DNA of 55,003 bases from Bacilli bacterium (GCA_017544525.1 JAFYEA010000011.1:1-55003), one strand, 5' to 3'; shown: positions 17,732-27,347, numbered from the stretch's first letter. Numbers and translations: made by a program. Notes: generated by a model from the letters alone, not told the origin.

Positions 17732-19564
17732 ATGAAAAAAGGGTTTACATTAATGGAACTATTAGTTGTAATAGCGATAATAGCTGTTGTTAGCATTGCT
17801 TCAACTGTTTCATTTAGTAATATAGATGATGCGACTAATACAAAAGAATTAGAAAATAAATATATTGAAATACAAAGAGCAGCAAGTTTATATATGGATT
17901 TGCATTCTGATAGATTAACAGATTTTGTGAAAGATAATCATGCATATATTCCTTTATCTATTTTAGAGCAAGAAGGATATTTAACTGAGGATTTATCAGA
18001 TCCCACAGGTGGAGATGATATTAGTAAGAATTATTCAGTTAAAGTTGTAATAGGAGATGATTTAGAGTCTGTTGAAACTTGTATTGTTAGTGTTAAAAAA
18101 GAAGGGGATGTTTGTATTGCTAATAAGTTTGGTAAAAAGGTAGACTGTTGTAGCATTAGTTCTACATCACTAGCAGATTCGGAAGATGATTATATTTATG
18201 AAGAAACAGAACAACCACCAGTTATAGATGATACACATACTGGTATAACTAAATTTGATAAAGGAAGAGTTGTTAATTCTAAGATAAAATCTTTAGTTGC
18301 TGGAAGAAATATTCATTATAATACAAATGATAATAGTGTTACTGGATTTAAATATGCTTCTTCAAAACCATCTGGATTTCAAGAAAGCGAAAATAATACT
18401 GTTTCCCCTTTAGATGAGAGTTATGATGGTGAAGATATTTATATTTGGTATGATAATGGAACCATTTACTTTTATAGTGCAGCTAAAAATATATATCTTA
18501 ATGCTGATGGATATTCTATGTTTTGTAGATTTAATGCATTAAAAGATATTTCAGGTTTATCACATGTTAAAGCAGATAATGTTGAATCATTACAAAATTT
18601 CTTTATTAGTGATTATAGTTTAGAAGATTTATCTCCTTTAAAAGATTGGAACGTCTCTAAAGTTAAATCATTAAGAAGTTTTATTAATATTGATGATACT
18701 GATATTGAAAGTACTCGTAAAGCAGGTTCTATCAAAACTTTAGAACCACTTTCAAAATGGAATGTTAAAAGTGTTATTGATATGAAATACGCTTTTCAAG
18801 ATCAACCTAAGTTAAAGAATTTGAAAGGACTTGAAAATTGGAAAACAGATAGTTTAGTATATTTAGACGGTGCTTTTGCGATGAGTAGTAAAAGTCATAG
18901 TGTAGGTAAAAAATCAAGTCTTACAGATATTAGTGCATTAAAAGATTGGAATGTATCGAATGTTAAAAAATTATATTATACATTTTGCCGTACTAAATTA
19001 ACTTCCTTGAATGGTCTTCAAAAATGGAATGTTGAAAATGTAGAAAGTATGAGTAGCGTATTCTATGATGATTATTATTTAACAAATATTAGTGCATTAA
19101 GTAATTGGAGACCAATAAAGACTACAAATATGACACATATGTTTGGCAATAACGTTAGTTTATCTGATATATCTGCTCTTCAAAATTGGAATGTTAAAGC
19201 TGTTAAAAACTTTAAAGGTATGTTTAATACTGATAATGAGACAATTCATGAATTAAAAAAAGCAGGAAGCATTAAAAGTTTTGCACCTCTTGCTAATTGG
19301 GAACCTCAAAGTGCAGAAGACTTATACATAATGTTTCAAGATCAAATTAAAGCAAATGATTATTCTTTACTTAATTCTTGGAAACCATATTTAACACATG
19401 TTACTAATGCTGGCAATGTTTTTGGAATTTCTACAGCGGCAGTAAATGATGGTTTTGCTTGTTCTAATCAACTAGCTGAATTAAGAAACACATTAGATTG
19501 GCCTACAAGTGTAACTAGTATGTCAAACTTCTATAATGATATAGATAGATGTAGTAGCAATTAA
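17732..19564 (+). CDS. Prepilin-like protein fused to BspA-type (DUF285) repeats
   Basis: The ATG at 17732 follows GGAGG. Residues 1-30 form a textbook class III prepilin signal: MKKG|FTLMELLVVIAIIAVV, with cleavage expected after Gly4 and Glu at mature position 5. An N-terminal alpha helix and short Cys-containing pilin-like head follow (to about residue 160). The rest, about residues 200-570, contains nine units of the form L..W.v......m...F (LKDWNVSKVKSLRSF, LQKWNVENVESMSSVF and so on). This resembles the DUF285/BspA family of surface leucine-rich-like repeats seen in Mycoplasma and gut bacteria. At 610 residues it is several times longer than a normal pseudopilin. I infer a pilus tip or surface-displayed adhesin, processed by a prepilin peptidase such as that at 36309. 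Confidence 0.85.
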   Translation: MKKGFTLMELLVVIAIIAVVSIASTVSFSNIDDATNTKELENKYIEIQRAASLYMDLHSDRLTDFVKDNHAYIPLSILEQEGYLTEDLSDPTGGDDISKNYSVKVVIGDDLESVETCIVSVKKEGDVCIANKFGKKVDCCSISSTSLADSEDDYIYEETEQPPVIDDTHTGITKFDKGRVVNSKIKSLVAGRNIHYNTNDNSVTGFKYASSKPSGFQESENNTVSPLDESYDGEDIYIWYDNGTIYFYSAAKNIYLNADGYSMFCRFNALKDISGLSHVKADNVESLQNFFISDYSLEDLSPLKDWNVSKVKSLRSFINIDDTDIESTRKAGSIKTLEPLSKWNVKSVIDMKYAFQDQPKLKNLKGLENWKTDSLVYLDGAFAMSSKSHSVGKKSSLTDISALKDWNVSNVKKLYYTFCRTKLTSLNGLQKWNVENVESMSSVFYDDYYLTNISALSNWRPIKTTNMTHMFGNNVSLSDISALQNWNVKAVKNFKGMFNTDNETIHELKKAGSIKSFAPLANWEPQSAEDLYIMFQDQIKANDYSLLNSWKPYLTHVTNAGNVFGISTAAVNDGFACSNQLAELRNTLDWPTSVTSMSNFYNDIDRCSSN

Positions 19565-19586
19565 GAGTTTTAAAAACTCTTTTTTA
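19563..19586 (+). terminator. Intrinsic terminator after the prepilin-like gene
   Basis: AAGAGTTT / AAACTCTT with a 3-nt loop and a T run; it starts on the stop codon. Confidence 0.85.
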
Positions 19587-19602
19587 TTTGAAATATTTGT
19601 AG

Positions 19603-19608
19603 TATAAT
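19603..19608 (+). promoter_or_regulatory. -10 element upstream of uvrA
   Basis: A perfect TATAAT lies 37 nt before the uvrA start; no convincing -35 is seen. Confidence 0.45.
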
Positions 19609-19645
19609 ATGAATGATTTTGTAAACATTATTAGTGAGGTGCATT

Positions 19646-22459
19646 ATGGATAAAATTATTATTAAAAATGCAAGAGAAAACAATTTAAAAGGAATTGATT
19701 TAGAATTACCTAAAAATAAATTAATTGTTATGACTGGTGTATCAGGAAGTGGTAAAAGTAGTCTTGCTTTTGACACTATTTATGCTGAAGGTCAAAGAAG
19801 ATACGTTGAAAGTCTAAGTGCATATGCAAGACAATTTTTAGGCAATATGAATAAACCAGAGGTTGATTCTATTGAAGGACTAAGTCCAAGTATCTCAATT
19901 GATCAAAAATCAACTAACAAAAATCCAAGAAGTACAGTCGGAACTATTACTGAAATATATGATTATTTAAGACTTTTATATGCTCGTATTGGAGTTCCTT
20001 ATTGTCCTAATCATAATACACCTGTTACTACTCAAAGTATTGAAGAAATGACTAATAAAGTACTTGAATTAGAGCTTGGTACTAAAATAGAAATTATGTC
20101 TCCAATAGTACATGGAGAAAAAGGGACACATAAAGATTTACTAGAAGATTTAAGAAAAGATGGATTTGTAAGAGTAAAAATAGATAATGAAATATATGAT
20201 TTAAATGATGACATTGCATTAGAAAAAAACAAAAAACATAATATTCATGTAATAATTGATAGATTAGTTATAAAAGAAGATTCTAGAAGTAGAGTTTTTG
20301 AAAGTATTGAAACTGCTACTAAACTTGCTAATGGTAAAGTAGTTATAAATATATTGGGTGAAAAAGAATTAATATTTAGCGAAAATTATGCATGTCCTTT
20401 ATGTGACTTTAGTATACCAGAACTTGAACCAAGATTATTTTCATTTAATAGTCCTTTCGGTGCGTGTCCTGATTGTAAAGGATTAGGAGTAAAAAAACAT
20501 ATTGATGAAGATATATTAATTCCTGATAAAACTAAATCTATTATGGATGGAGCTGTGGTATCTTTTCAAAGTGGTGAAACATTAAATATATATTATAAAA
20601 AATTAAATTTAGTAGCTAAGCATTATAATATTGATCTATATAAACCAGTTAAGGATTTAACAAGAGAAGAATTAGATATTATATTATATGGATCTCCTGA
20701 TAGATTAGATTTAACACTTACTACAAGAAGTGGAAGTACACTTAAAAGTTATGATTATTTTGAAGGTATTATTTCTAATTTAGAAAGAAGATATATGGAA
20801 ACTGTTAGTCCATCTATTAGAGAATGGATAGAAAGATATATGACAGATTTACCATGTCAAACATGTAATGGAAAAAGACTTAAAGATGAAGCATTAAGTG
20901 TCAAAATTGGTGGTAAAAATATTATTGAAGTATCTAATCTTAGTATTAGAAATCTAATTGAATTTTTTAATAAGTTAAAATTAAATAATGAACAAAATGA
21001 AATATCATTTCTAATTATTAAAGAAATTAAAGAAAGACTTAATTTTTTAAAAAATGTAGGATTAGATTATTTAACATTATCACGTGAAGCAGCCACACTA
21101 TCAGGTGGAGAAGCCCAAAGAATTAGACTTGCTACTCAAATAGGAAGTAGATTATCAGGAATATTATATGTCTTAGATGAACCTAGTATTGGACTTCATC
21201 AGAGAGATAATAATAGATTAATTAATTCATTGAAAGAAATGAGAGATTTAGGTAATACATTAATAGTAGTAGAGCATGATACTGATACAATGATGAATGC
21301 TGATTATATTGTCGATATTGGACCTAAAGCAGGAGAAGAAGGTGGATACTTAGTATGCGCTGGAACTCAAGATGAAATAATGAAATGCGAAAAATCTATT
21401 ACTGGAAAATATTTGAGTGGTAAAGAAAAGATAGATGTACCTAATAAAAGAAGAAAAGGTAACGGAAAATGTATTAAATTAACTGGATGCCAGGCTAATA
21501 ATTTAAAAAATATAAGTGTTGAATTTCCTTTAGGCAAATTTATTTGTGTTACAGGTGTTTCTGGTAGTGGTAAGAGTACACTTGTTAATGAAATATTAGG
21601 TAAAATATTATCTAACTCAATTAATAAATCAAAAGAAAAACCAGGTAAATATAAAACTGTTAAAGGACTTGAATATGTAGATAAACTTGTTAATATAACT
21701 CAAGATCCAATTGGAAGAACACCAAGAAGTAATCCTGCTACATACACAGGTGTGTTTGATAGCATTAGAGATGTTTTTGCAGAAACTCGTGAATCAAAAA
21801 TTCGAGGTTATGATAAAAGTAGATTTAGTTTTAATGTAAAAGGTGGTAGATGTGAAGCTTGCTCAGGTGATGGAGTTAAGAAGATTGAAATGCATTTTTT
21901 ACCTGATGTATATGTGCCATGTGATGTATGTAATGCAACTAGATACAATAAAGAAACATTAAAAGTTAAATTCAAAGGCTTAAATATAGCAGAAGTACTT
22001 GATTTAAGAGTAAGTGAAGCATTGAAAGTGTTTGAAAATGTACCTAAAGTATATAAAACATTAAAAATAATGGAAGAAGTAGGACTTGGTTATGTTAAAT
22101 TAGGGCAAAATGCAGTCACCTTATCAGGTGGTGAAGCATCAAGAGTAAAACTTGCTAAAGAATTACAAAAGAAACCTACTGGTAAAAGTATATTTATTCT
22201 TGATGAACCTTCTACTGGATTGCATCAGGATGATATTAAAAGATTATTAATTATATTAAACAGAATAGTTGATAATGGTGATACAGTAATTGTTATTGAA
22301 CACAATTTAGATATTATTAAAGTGGCTGATTATATTATTGATTTAGGGCCTGAAGGTGGAGATTTTGGTGGATGTGTTGTTGCAACAGGAACTCCAGAAG
22401 AAGTTGCTAATAATAGAGAATCATTTACTGGAATGTATCTTAAAGAAATGTTGAAATAA
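19646..22459 (+). CDS. uvrA: Excinuclease ABC subunit A
   Basis: UvrA is the damage-recognition ATPase of nucleotide excision repair and loads UvrB. The 937-residue product is the family length, with two ABC ATPase modules. Residues about 31-38 are GVSGSGKS (Walker A), followed by QRRYVESLSAYARQFL. A zinc module (CPLCDFSIPELEPRLFSF...GACPDCKGLG) lies inside. The first signature is LSGGEAQRIRLATQIGS and the second Walker A is GVSGSGKSTLVNEIL. A second zinc module (GGRCEACSGDGV...CDVCNATRYN) and LSGGEASRVKLAKEL complete module two. The peripheral first zinc site is degenerate (YCPNHNTPV). The ATG at 19646 follows GTGAGGTG; the earlier in-frame GTG (19634) is inside the ribosome site. uvrB is not in the window. 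It leads an operon with the next two genes. Confidence 0.97.
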   Translation: MDKIIIKNARENNLKGIDLELPKNKLIVMTGVSGSGKSSLAFDTIYAEGQRRYVESLSAYARQFLGNMNKPEVDSIEGLSPSISIDQKSTNKNPRSTVGTITEIYDYLRLLYARIGVPYCPNHNTPVTTQSIEEMTNKVLELELGTKIEIMSPIVHGEKGTHKDLLEDLRKDGFVRVKIDNEIYDLNDDIALEKNKKHNIHVIIDRLVIKEDSRSRVFESIETATKLANGKVVINILGEKELIFSENYACPLCDFSIPELEPRLFSFNSPFGACPDCKGLGVKKHIDEDILIPDKTKSIMDGAVVSFQSGETLNIYYKKLNLVAKHYNIDLYKPVKDLTREELDIILYGSPDRLDLTLTTRSGSTLKSYDYFEGIISNLERRYMETVSPSIREWIERYMTDLPCQTCNGKRLKDEALSVKIGGKNIIEVSNLSIRNLIEFFNKLKLNNEQNEISFLIIKEIKERLNFLKNVGLDYLTLSREAATLSGGEAQRIRLATQIGSRLSGILYVLDEPSIGLHQRDNNRLINSLKEMRDLGNTLIVVEHDTDTMMNADYIVDIGPKAGEEGGYLVCAGTQDEIMKCEKSITGKYLSGKEKIDVPNKRRKGNGKCIKLTGCQANNLKNISVEFPLGKFICVTGVSGSGKSTLVNEILGKILSNSINKSKEKPGKYKTVKGLEYVDKLVNITQDPIGRTPRSNPATYTGVFDSIRDVFAETRESKIRGYDKSRFSFNVKGGRCEACSGDGVKKIEMHFLPDVYVPCDVCNATRYNKETLKVKFKGLNIAEVLDLRVSEALKVFENVPKVYKTLKIMEEVGLGYVKLGQNAVTLSGGEASRVKLAKELQKKPTGKSIFILDEPSTGLHQDDIKRLLIILNRIVDNGDTVIVIEHNLDIIKVADYIIDLGPEGGDFGGCVVATGTPEEVANNRESFTGMYLKEMLK

Positions 22460-22498
22460 AAGTAACTATTTGTTATTATTATGTGGGGTGTTTATATT

Positions 22499-22831
22499 AT
22501 GGATTATGAAAAATTGTATTTTTTAAGAAAGCATACTTTATTAAATCCAATTGATTTTATAAAGATAAGTAGAATGAAAGCTCAAGCTGAGAAGACACAA
22601 ATTCTAATTAACAAATTAGAGAATTGTCAAATCGGAGTAGATTTTAGAGAAGCAGATGAATATGAATATAATGCTAGGTTTAAAGTTTGGATGCATAATT
22701 TAATCTATTTATGGTCTAAGCATTCAGAAGGATTAGATTTATATGATTTTGCTAATCTAGCGATTGATCAAAATTTAAAAAAAGAAAAAGAGGAGTTAAA
22801 CAATGGAAGCATTAGACAAAGAATTAAGTAA
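22499..22831 (+). CDS. Hypothetical protein, 110 aa
   Basis: The ATG at 22499 lies about 9 nt after TGGGGTG; an in-frame ATG at 22481 lies before that ribosome site and is less likely. The product is soluble and mostly helical, with conserved-looking aromatic patches (YFLRKHTLLNPIDFIKIS, KVWMHNLIYLWSKHSEGLDLYDFA). The family is not recognised. Its end overlaps the mscS start by 29 nt, so coupling with the mechanosensitive channel gene is likely. Membership of the uvrA transcript is inferred from the 39-nt gap without a terminator. Confidence 0.7.
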   Translation: MDYEKLYFLRKHTLLNPIDFIKISRMKAQAEKTQILINKLENCQIGVDFREADEYEYNARFKVWMHNLIYLWSKHSEGLDLYDFANLAIDQNLKKEKEELNNGSIRQRIK

Positions 22832-23633
22832 TTTTGAAGAAATAATAAAGAATTTATCAATTAAATCAAGTGATTTATTAATAAAAGTATTACTTGCATT
22901 AGTTGTAATGATAATTGGATATAGAATTATCAGTGTACTAGAAAGAAGACTTAAAAAGCCACATAAATTTAGCAAATTAGATGCAAGTGTTAAAAGTTTT
23001 ATAATTAGTTTTGTAACAATAGCATTAAAAGTATTATTAATGATAATTGTTTTATCAATAGTTGGTGTTCCAATGGCATCATTAGTTACTATAGTTGGTT
23101 CTTGTGCTGTTGCTATAGGTTTGGCACTTCAAGGTGGCTTATCTAACATAGCTGGTGGTTTAATGATTCTTATGTTTAAACCATTTAAAGTTGGAGATTT
23201 TATTAGTTCTAATGGTATGGATGGAACGGTTAAAAGTATTACAATGTTTTATACAACACTTGTAACTATTGATAATAAAGTAATTCAATTACCAAATGGT
23301 GGTTTATCTAATTCAAATATAATTAATTATTCTGCTAATGAAAAAAGAAGAGTTGATATTAATATGTCAGTTTCTTATAGCAGTGATATAGATAAAGTTA
23401 AGAAAGTTATTAATGGTGTTATTAATAAACATAAATTAATACTAGAAGATGAAGAAAAATTTGTAAGACTTACTAAACACGATGAAAGCGCTTTAATATT
23501 CACATTAAGAGTATGGGTTTTAACAAAAGATTATTGGACTGTATATTTTGACTTATTAGAAGATATAAAGAAAGAGTTTGATAAGAATGGAATAGAAATA
23601 CCATTTAATCAATTAGATGTTCATATGAAATAA
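22803..23633 (+). CDS. mscS: Small-conductance mechanosensitive channel, MscS family
   Basis: MscS channels open under membrane tension to release solutes after hypo-osmotic shock. The 276-residue product has three membrane segments (about residues 22-42, 62-84 and 88-118). The pore-lining third helix shows the typical small-residue pattern GSCAVAIGLALQGGLSNIAGGLMIL. It is followed by the beta domain signature KPFKVGDFI, TTLVTIDNKVIQLPNG and the cytoplasmic cage (residues 175-276). The length fits minimal MscS proteins (E. coli 286). The ATG at 22803 follows AGGAG. A strong terminator closes the operon. Confidence 0.95.
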   Translation: MEALDKELSNFEEIIKNLSIKSSDLLIKVLLALVVMIIGYRIISVLERRLKKPHKFSKLDASVKSFIISFVTIALKVLLMIIVLSIVGVPMASLVTIVGSCAVAIGLALQGGLSNIAGGLMILMFKPFKVGDFISSNGMDGTVKSITMFYTTLVTIDNKVIQLPNGGLSNSNIINYSANEKRRVDINMSVSYSSDIDKVKKVINGVINKHKLILEDEEKFVRLTKHDESALIFTLRVWVLTKDYWTVYFDLLEDIKKEFDKNGIEIPFNQLDVHMK

Positions 23634-23660
23634 GTATAGTTTACTCTATACTTTTTTTAT
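23632..23660 (+). terminator. Intrinsic terminator after mscS
   Basis: AAGTATAG / CTATACTT with loop TTTACT, then seven T residues. The loop doubles as the -35 of the next promoter. Confidence 0.85.
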
Positions 23661-23668
23661 TGTATAAT
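23640..23668 (+). promoter_or_regulatory. Promoter with -35 in the terminator loop
   Basis: TTTACT (23640-23645, exactly the hairpin loop), 17 bp, TATAAT (23663-23668). The spacer is the terminator's 3' arm and T tract. Confidence 0.65.
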
Positions 23669-23691
23669 TAATTATGATAGGAGAGTTTAAA

Positions 23692-25557
23692 ATGGAAGAA
23701 AAAAGTATAATTAATATGTTAAATAATAAAAATTTTACTTTTGAAGATATATATGAATCAATTAGAGATAATGAAGAGGAAATAATTAATAGCAATAATG
23801 CTACTTTGTATGCTTCCTTAGTAAATATAATGTTTTTGGCAAATAAGTATTCTAGATTAAAGAATAGAACTAATGTTGTTCATAAAGTAGAAAGAGGAGT
23901 AACAAATGTTTTAAAAGCAATAAGACCAGTTTTTGTTCCTTCTTTCGATAACGAAGGTGCAACTCTTTTTGATTTGCTTTATTTAGGAGTTCTTCCTATT
24001 TTTGCCGTTTCTGCTTTATTCAAACTAATTAACGCAGTTGATGATAGTACTATGGAACAAATTATTAGTGCTAGCACTTCCAATTGGATACATATTGGTA
24101 CCGGAGCGTATGTTTTCTTGTTTAATCTATGTCATATTCCTAATTATGAACCGGATTTTTCGGATAAGACAGGATATAGTTATGACAATTATTTTATAGA
24201 AATATATAAATATATTATTGGTTTATTAAATAAGATAATAGAAAAAGATGATTGTCCAGATGAATTCTTGTTTTATATAACAACAATTAATAATTATGAA
24301 ACAATTTTTAGTGATAAAGCAGTAGCAAGAGTAAGAGATTGTGTTTTTAGATTAAATAACCAAAAATCTAAATTTAAATCAAAAGAAAGTAATTCTAATT
24401 ATATAAGATTATTATTTAAAGTTTTTGATTTTAATGCAGAACCTAATAAGCCAAGTACAAATGTTGGAATTGATTTTATTAAAAAAATTGACATTTTAGA
24501 AACCGATGAAATGGTATGCCCTATTATTGTTCCAACTGCTGATGAAGTTATTAATATATTAAATAATAAAAAGATAAATGAAATAGAATATGGTGAATTT
24601 CCTTATGGTTCATTAACTGATATTCAAGTTGCGGTTTTAAATAAAGCATTTAAGTTAAAACTATTAAATAAAACAAATAAAATGTTTAGAATTATAGGAC
24701 CTAATGGTAAGATAATGTCTTACCCAGTATATGAATTTTATGGTAAAAAGTTTTTAAAAATGAAAGGTGAATGGATAGAAGTTTTACCTATAAAATGGAC
24801 TGTTAACAAAGAATTAGGGTGTTTAGTTTTTAAGGAAATGAAATTGCCCAAAGTATTAATGTCTAAATTAAATTTAGAAAGTAATTTAAGGAGTTATTTA
24901 AAAAATATATTTTTAAAAGATATTGAAATAAAAGAAAGCACATCTTTTGAAGATGAAGTGTTAAAAACAGAAATACAAACCATAAGTGGCAGAGTAAAAG
25001 CAATAGATGATGCTAGAGAATTAGAATTACAAGAAAATAGAAGAAAAGAAGAAATTAAATTATTAAGAGAACATCTTTTGAAACAGTTAGTTGAAATAGA
25101 TAGAATGAGTAAAGAAATAGCTCAAACAGTTTCTAGACTTAATAAATTAACTGCTAAAGATAATTCTTTGCTTGTTAATTCTGGAGCTATTCATATTTCA
25201 AGAGTTGTAGGTGTCTCTAGAGAAATATTAATGGATAAAGTTGGAGATCACTATGAAATATGGCCAAAGTTTTTACCATATTTAAAATGGATAGACTTAT
25301 CATTAATGCCGACTGATAAACTTAAAGCAAGTAATATAGATTTTAGAGGTACTAATATTAGTGCAAATCCGCAACAGGTATATGAAAAAGATTTGAGTGG
25401 TTCTGCTTTTGATGATGAAAATTTATTTGGGGATTTTAGGGATGTTAAATTATGTGGAAGTGATATAAGTAGAGAGTCATTTCCTATTAATGTTGAATTG
25501 GCGATAACTGATGACAAAACTAAATTACCTCAATTGCAAGTAGAAAGAGGAATATAA
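23692..25557 (+). CDS. Unknown 621-aa protein with coiled coil and C-terminal pentapeptide-like domain
   Basis: The ATG at 23692 follows AGGAGAG. The product is helical at the N-terminus, with one or two hydrophobic stretches around residues 85-105 (LFDLLYLGVLPIFAVSALFKL) that may touch or cross the membrane. A long charged coiled coil lies at about residues 425-480. The last 110 residues form a domain with SNIDFRGTNI, KDLSGSAFDDENL and VKLCGSDIS, resembling irregular pentapeptide repeats. The same domain ends the protein at 27366-28925. I do not recognise the N-terminal part. It is a single-gene transcription unit between two terminators. A structural or interaction role is plausible but unproven. 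Confidence 0.75.
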   Translation: MEEKSIINMLNNKNFTFEDIYESIRDNEEEIINSNNATLYASLVNIMFLANKYSRLKNRTNVVHKVERGVTNVLKAIRPVFVPSFDNEGATLFDLLYLGVLPIFAVSALFKLINAVDDSTMEQIISASTSNWIHIGTGAYVFLFNLCHIPNYEPDFSDKTGYSYDNYFIEIYKYIIGLLNKIIEKDDCPDEFLFYITTINNYETIFSDKAVARVRDCVFRLNNQKSKFKSKESNSNYIRLLFKVFDFNAEPNKPSTNVGIDFIKKIDILETDEMVCPIIVPTADEVINILNNKKINEIEYGEFPYGSLTDIQVAVLNKAFKLKLLNKTNKMFRIIGPNGKIMSYPVYEFYGKKFLKMKGEWIEVLPIKWTVNKELGCLVFKEMKLPKVLMSKLNLESNLRSYLKNIFLKDIEIKESTSFEDEVLKTEIQTISGRVKAIDDARELELQENRRKEEIKLLREHLLKQLVEIDRMSKEIAQTVSRLNKLTAKDNSLLVNSGAIHISRVVGVSREILMDKVGDHYEIWPKFLPYLKWIDLSLMPTDKLKASNIDFRGTNISANPQQVYEKDLSGSAFDDENLFGDFRDVKLCGSDISRESFPINVELAITDDKTKLPQLQVERGI

Positions 25558-25564
25558 TAAAACT

Positions 25565-25591
25565 GTTCATATTTAGTATATGAACTTTTTG
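25565..25591 (+). terminator. Intrinsic terminator
   Basis: GTTCATAT / ATATGAAC with loop TTAGT, then TTTTT. Confidence 0.8.
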
Positions 25592-25592
25592 T

Positions 25593-25621
25593 TTGTATAA
25601 ATATTTATTTTATGATAAAAT
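25593..25621 (+). promoter_or_regulatory. Promoter of the six-gene accessory operon
   Basis: TTGTAT (25593-25598), 17 bp, TAAAAT (25616-25621), with TG one base before the -10. Confidence 0.6.
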
Positions 25622-25648
25622 TTATATAGTAATAATAGGTGAATAGAA

Positions 25649-26716
25649 ATGGAAGAGCTAATTATTGATGTTAGAAATTCAGTATCAAAACTAGTTGATT
25701 TATCTAAACAAAAATATGTTGATGAAAAAACTGAATTAAATAGAATTACATATGAAACACAAAATAAAATCTATAACGAACTAAAAAAGATAGAATCATT
25801 AGGTCAAATGGTTAGATTTTCTAATGCATTAATTGCTTTATCTAACAGATTACAAAAAGAATATTTACAAGAAAAAACAAAATTTGAAAGAGAAAAAGAT
25901 GAATCAATAAGAAATAAATTGTATTCTAAAATATTAATTCAAGTATATATGATTAATGCATATAACGAAACTATTAAATTAATTAATAATCACTTGAATA
26001 AATATTATGGAAATAATAAAAGCGCTGAAGCACCTAAAATAAATAATTCTAAAGAGATAATAGACCTATTAATTAAACAAAAATCATTAGATCCTAGTAG
26101 TAAAGAAGCACAAGAATTAGAGATTACTATTTATAATAAAAGAGTTGAAAGACAAGTTCAAATAGAAAGCCTTATTTCTTCTAAAGCGGGAAAGTATATT
26201 TTTGAAATAGAAAGTTTGGAATTAAGATGTTCGTTGTTAAAAAATATAAAAGATATAGATGGCGAATATAAGCCAGATAAATATATTGATTTATTTGAAG
26301 AAAATATAAAAATTATAAATGAATATGAATTTAAAAAAGAAAAAACTAATGATGATGTTTTATCTTATAATCAAGCAATTAGGAATGTTAAAAACTTATT
26401 ATTGTCATTAGGACTAGCAGAATCATTTGTTAATGAATTTATAATGGATTTAATAAAATTTAATCTAAGTGGTGATTATCATGAATTTGAACTACATAAT
26501 GGATTAGGTTATTCAAGAAAGAATTATATTTCTAAGATTAATGAAATAAAAGAAAAAATTAATAGTATTAAAGGAAATGTTATTAGAAAAGGCAAGATTA
26601 AAGTTTCTAATAGATTAGAAACTTATGATGAATTAATTAAACAAATTAATAATACATATGAAGATATTAATAAAGAATATGTTGAATCATTAGGAGGAAT
26701 AAGTGTACATAGATAA
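25649..26716 (+). CDS. Cytoplasmic coiled-coil protein, 355 aa
   Basis: The ATG at 25649 follows TAGGTGA. The product is almost entirely helical and charged, without signal peptide or membrane segment; long heptad-like stretches run through it (QKEYLQEKTKFEREKDESIR, then NKIYNELKKIESLGQMV). No catalytic motif is visible and the family is not recognised. It is the first gene of a six-gene operon ending at 32495. Its 3' end overlaps the next gene by 14 nt, and its last codons contain that gene's AGGAGG ribosome site. A scaffold role is a guess. Confidence 0.7.
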   Translation: MEELIIDVRNSVSKLVDLSKQKYVDEKTELNRITYETQNKIYNELKKIESLGQMVRFSNALIALSNRLQKEYLQEKTKFEREKDESIRNKLYSKILIQVYMINAYNETIKLINNHLNKYYGNNKSAEAPKINNSKEIIDLLIKQKSLDPSSKEAQELEITIYNKRVERQVQIESLISSKAGKYIFEIESLELRCSLLKNIKDIDGEYKPDKYIDLFEENIKIINEYEFKKEKTNDDVLSYNQAIRNVKNLLLSLGLAESFVNEFIMDLIKFNLSGDYHEFELHNGLGYSRKNYISKINEIKEKINSIKGNVIRKGKIKVSNRLETYDELIKQINNTYEDINKEYVESLGGISVHR

Positions 26717-27347
26717 TCAAATAAAAAAACAAATTGCAGTTATATCAGTATCTGTTATAGTTATTCTTATACTTTTTACAGGAGTAACATATGCTTACTT
26801 TAAATCAACTAGTAAAGGTGAAGATGATACTATAAGTGTAGGGGACTTACAGATATCTTTTTGTGTTGATGAAAATTGTAATAAAAGTTATGAAAATTTT
26901 GGTCAAATAATTGGTACTAAAATGGTTGATGGTAAAAGTGTAATAGAAGGTATATATCCTTATTCTAATGATAATGAGGCATTAAATACAAATCCATATA
27001 TTTTTAACATAAAAAACACTGGTACTTTAAAATCGTTTGTAACAATAAAGTTAAAAGAAGATAAGGATTATAGAATTGATGGTTTAACAAGTGTTACTGA
27101 TAAATATTCCAATAATTTAAAAATAGGTATTTCTATATGTGATAATAATATTGATAGAAATAATGTTATTATTCAAAAGTATTCTGAATTAAATGACGGA
27201 ATATTACTTGAAGATCAAGTATTATTAAAAGATGAAGGACAAACTTATTGTTTATGGACATGGTTAGATGAAAAAACACCTAATGAAGCTCAAAATACGT
27301 ATTTTGTGGCTAATCTTGATTTTAAAGTAGAGTATAGACCTAATTAA
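26703..27347 (+). CDS. SipW/TasA-type secreted or anchored protein
   Basis: The start is GTG at 26703, set by AGGAGG (26692-26697) 5 nt upstream. The 214-residue product has a hydrophobic N-terminal segment (residues 8-33) ending in TGVTYAYFKS. This matches the GTYAYF/GTWAAF pattern of TasA and camelysin-type proteins processed by the signal peptidase SipW. The mature part is beta-rich, with FCVDENC and NIKNTGTLKSFVTIKLKED, similar to the Ig-like fold of this group. In Bacillus, relatives form biofilm fibres or cell-surface proteases. No sipW gene is in the window, so processing is inferred. It is the second gene of the operon. Confidence 0.75.
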   Translation: MYIDNQIKKQIAVISVSVIVILILFTGVTYAYFKSTSKGEDDTISVGDLQISFCVDENCNKSYENFGQIIGTKMVDGKSVIEGIYPYSNDNEALNTNPYIFNIKNTGTLKSFVTIKLKEDKDYRIDGLTSVTDKYSNNLKIGISICDNNIDRNNVIIQKYSELNDGILLEDQVLLKDEGQTYCLWTWLDEKTPNEAQNTYFVANLDFKVEYRPN

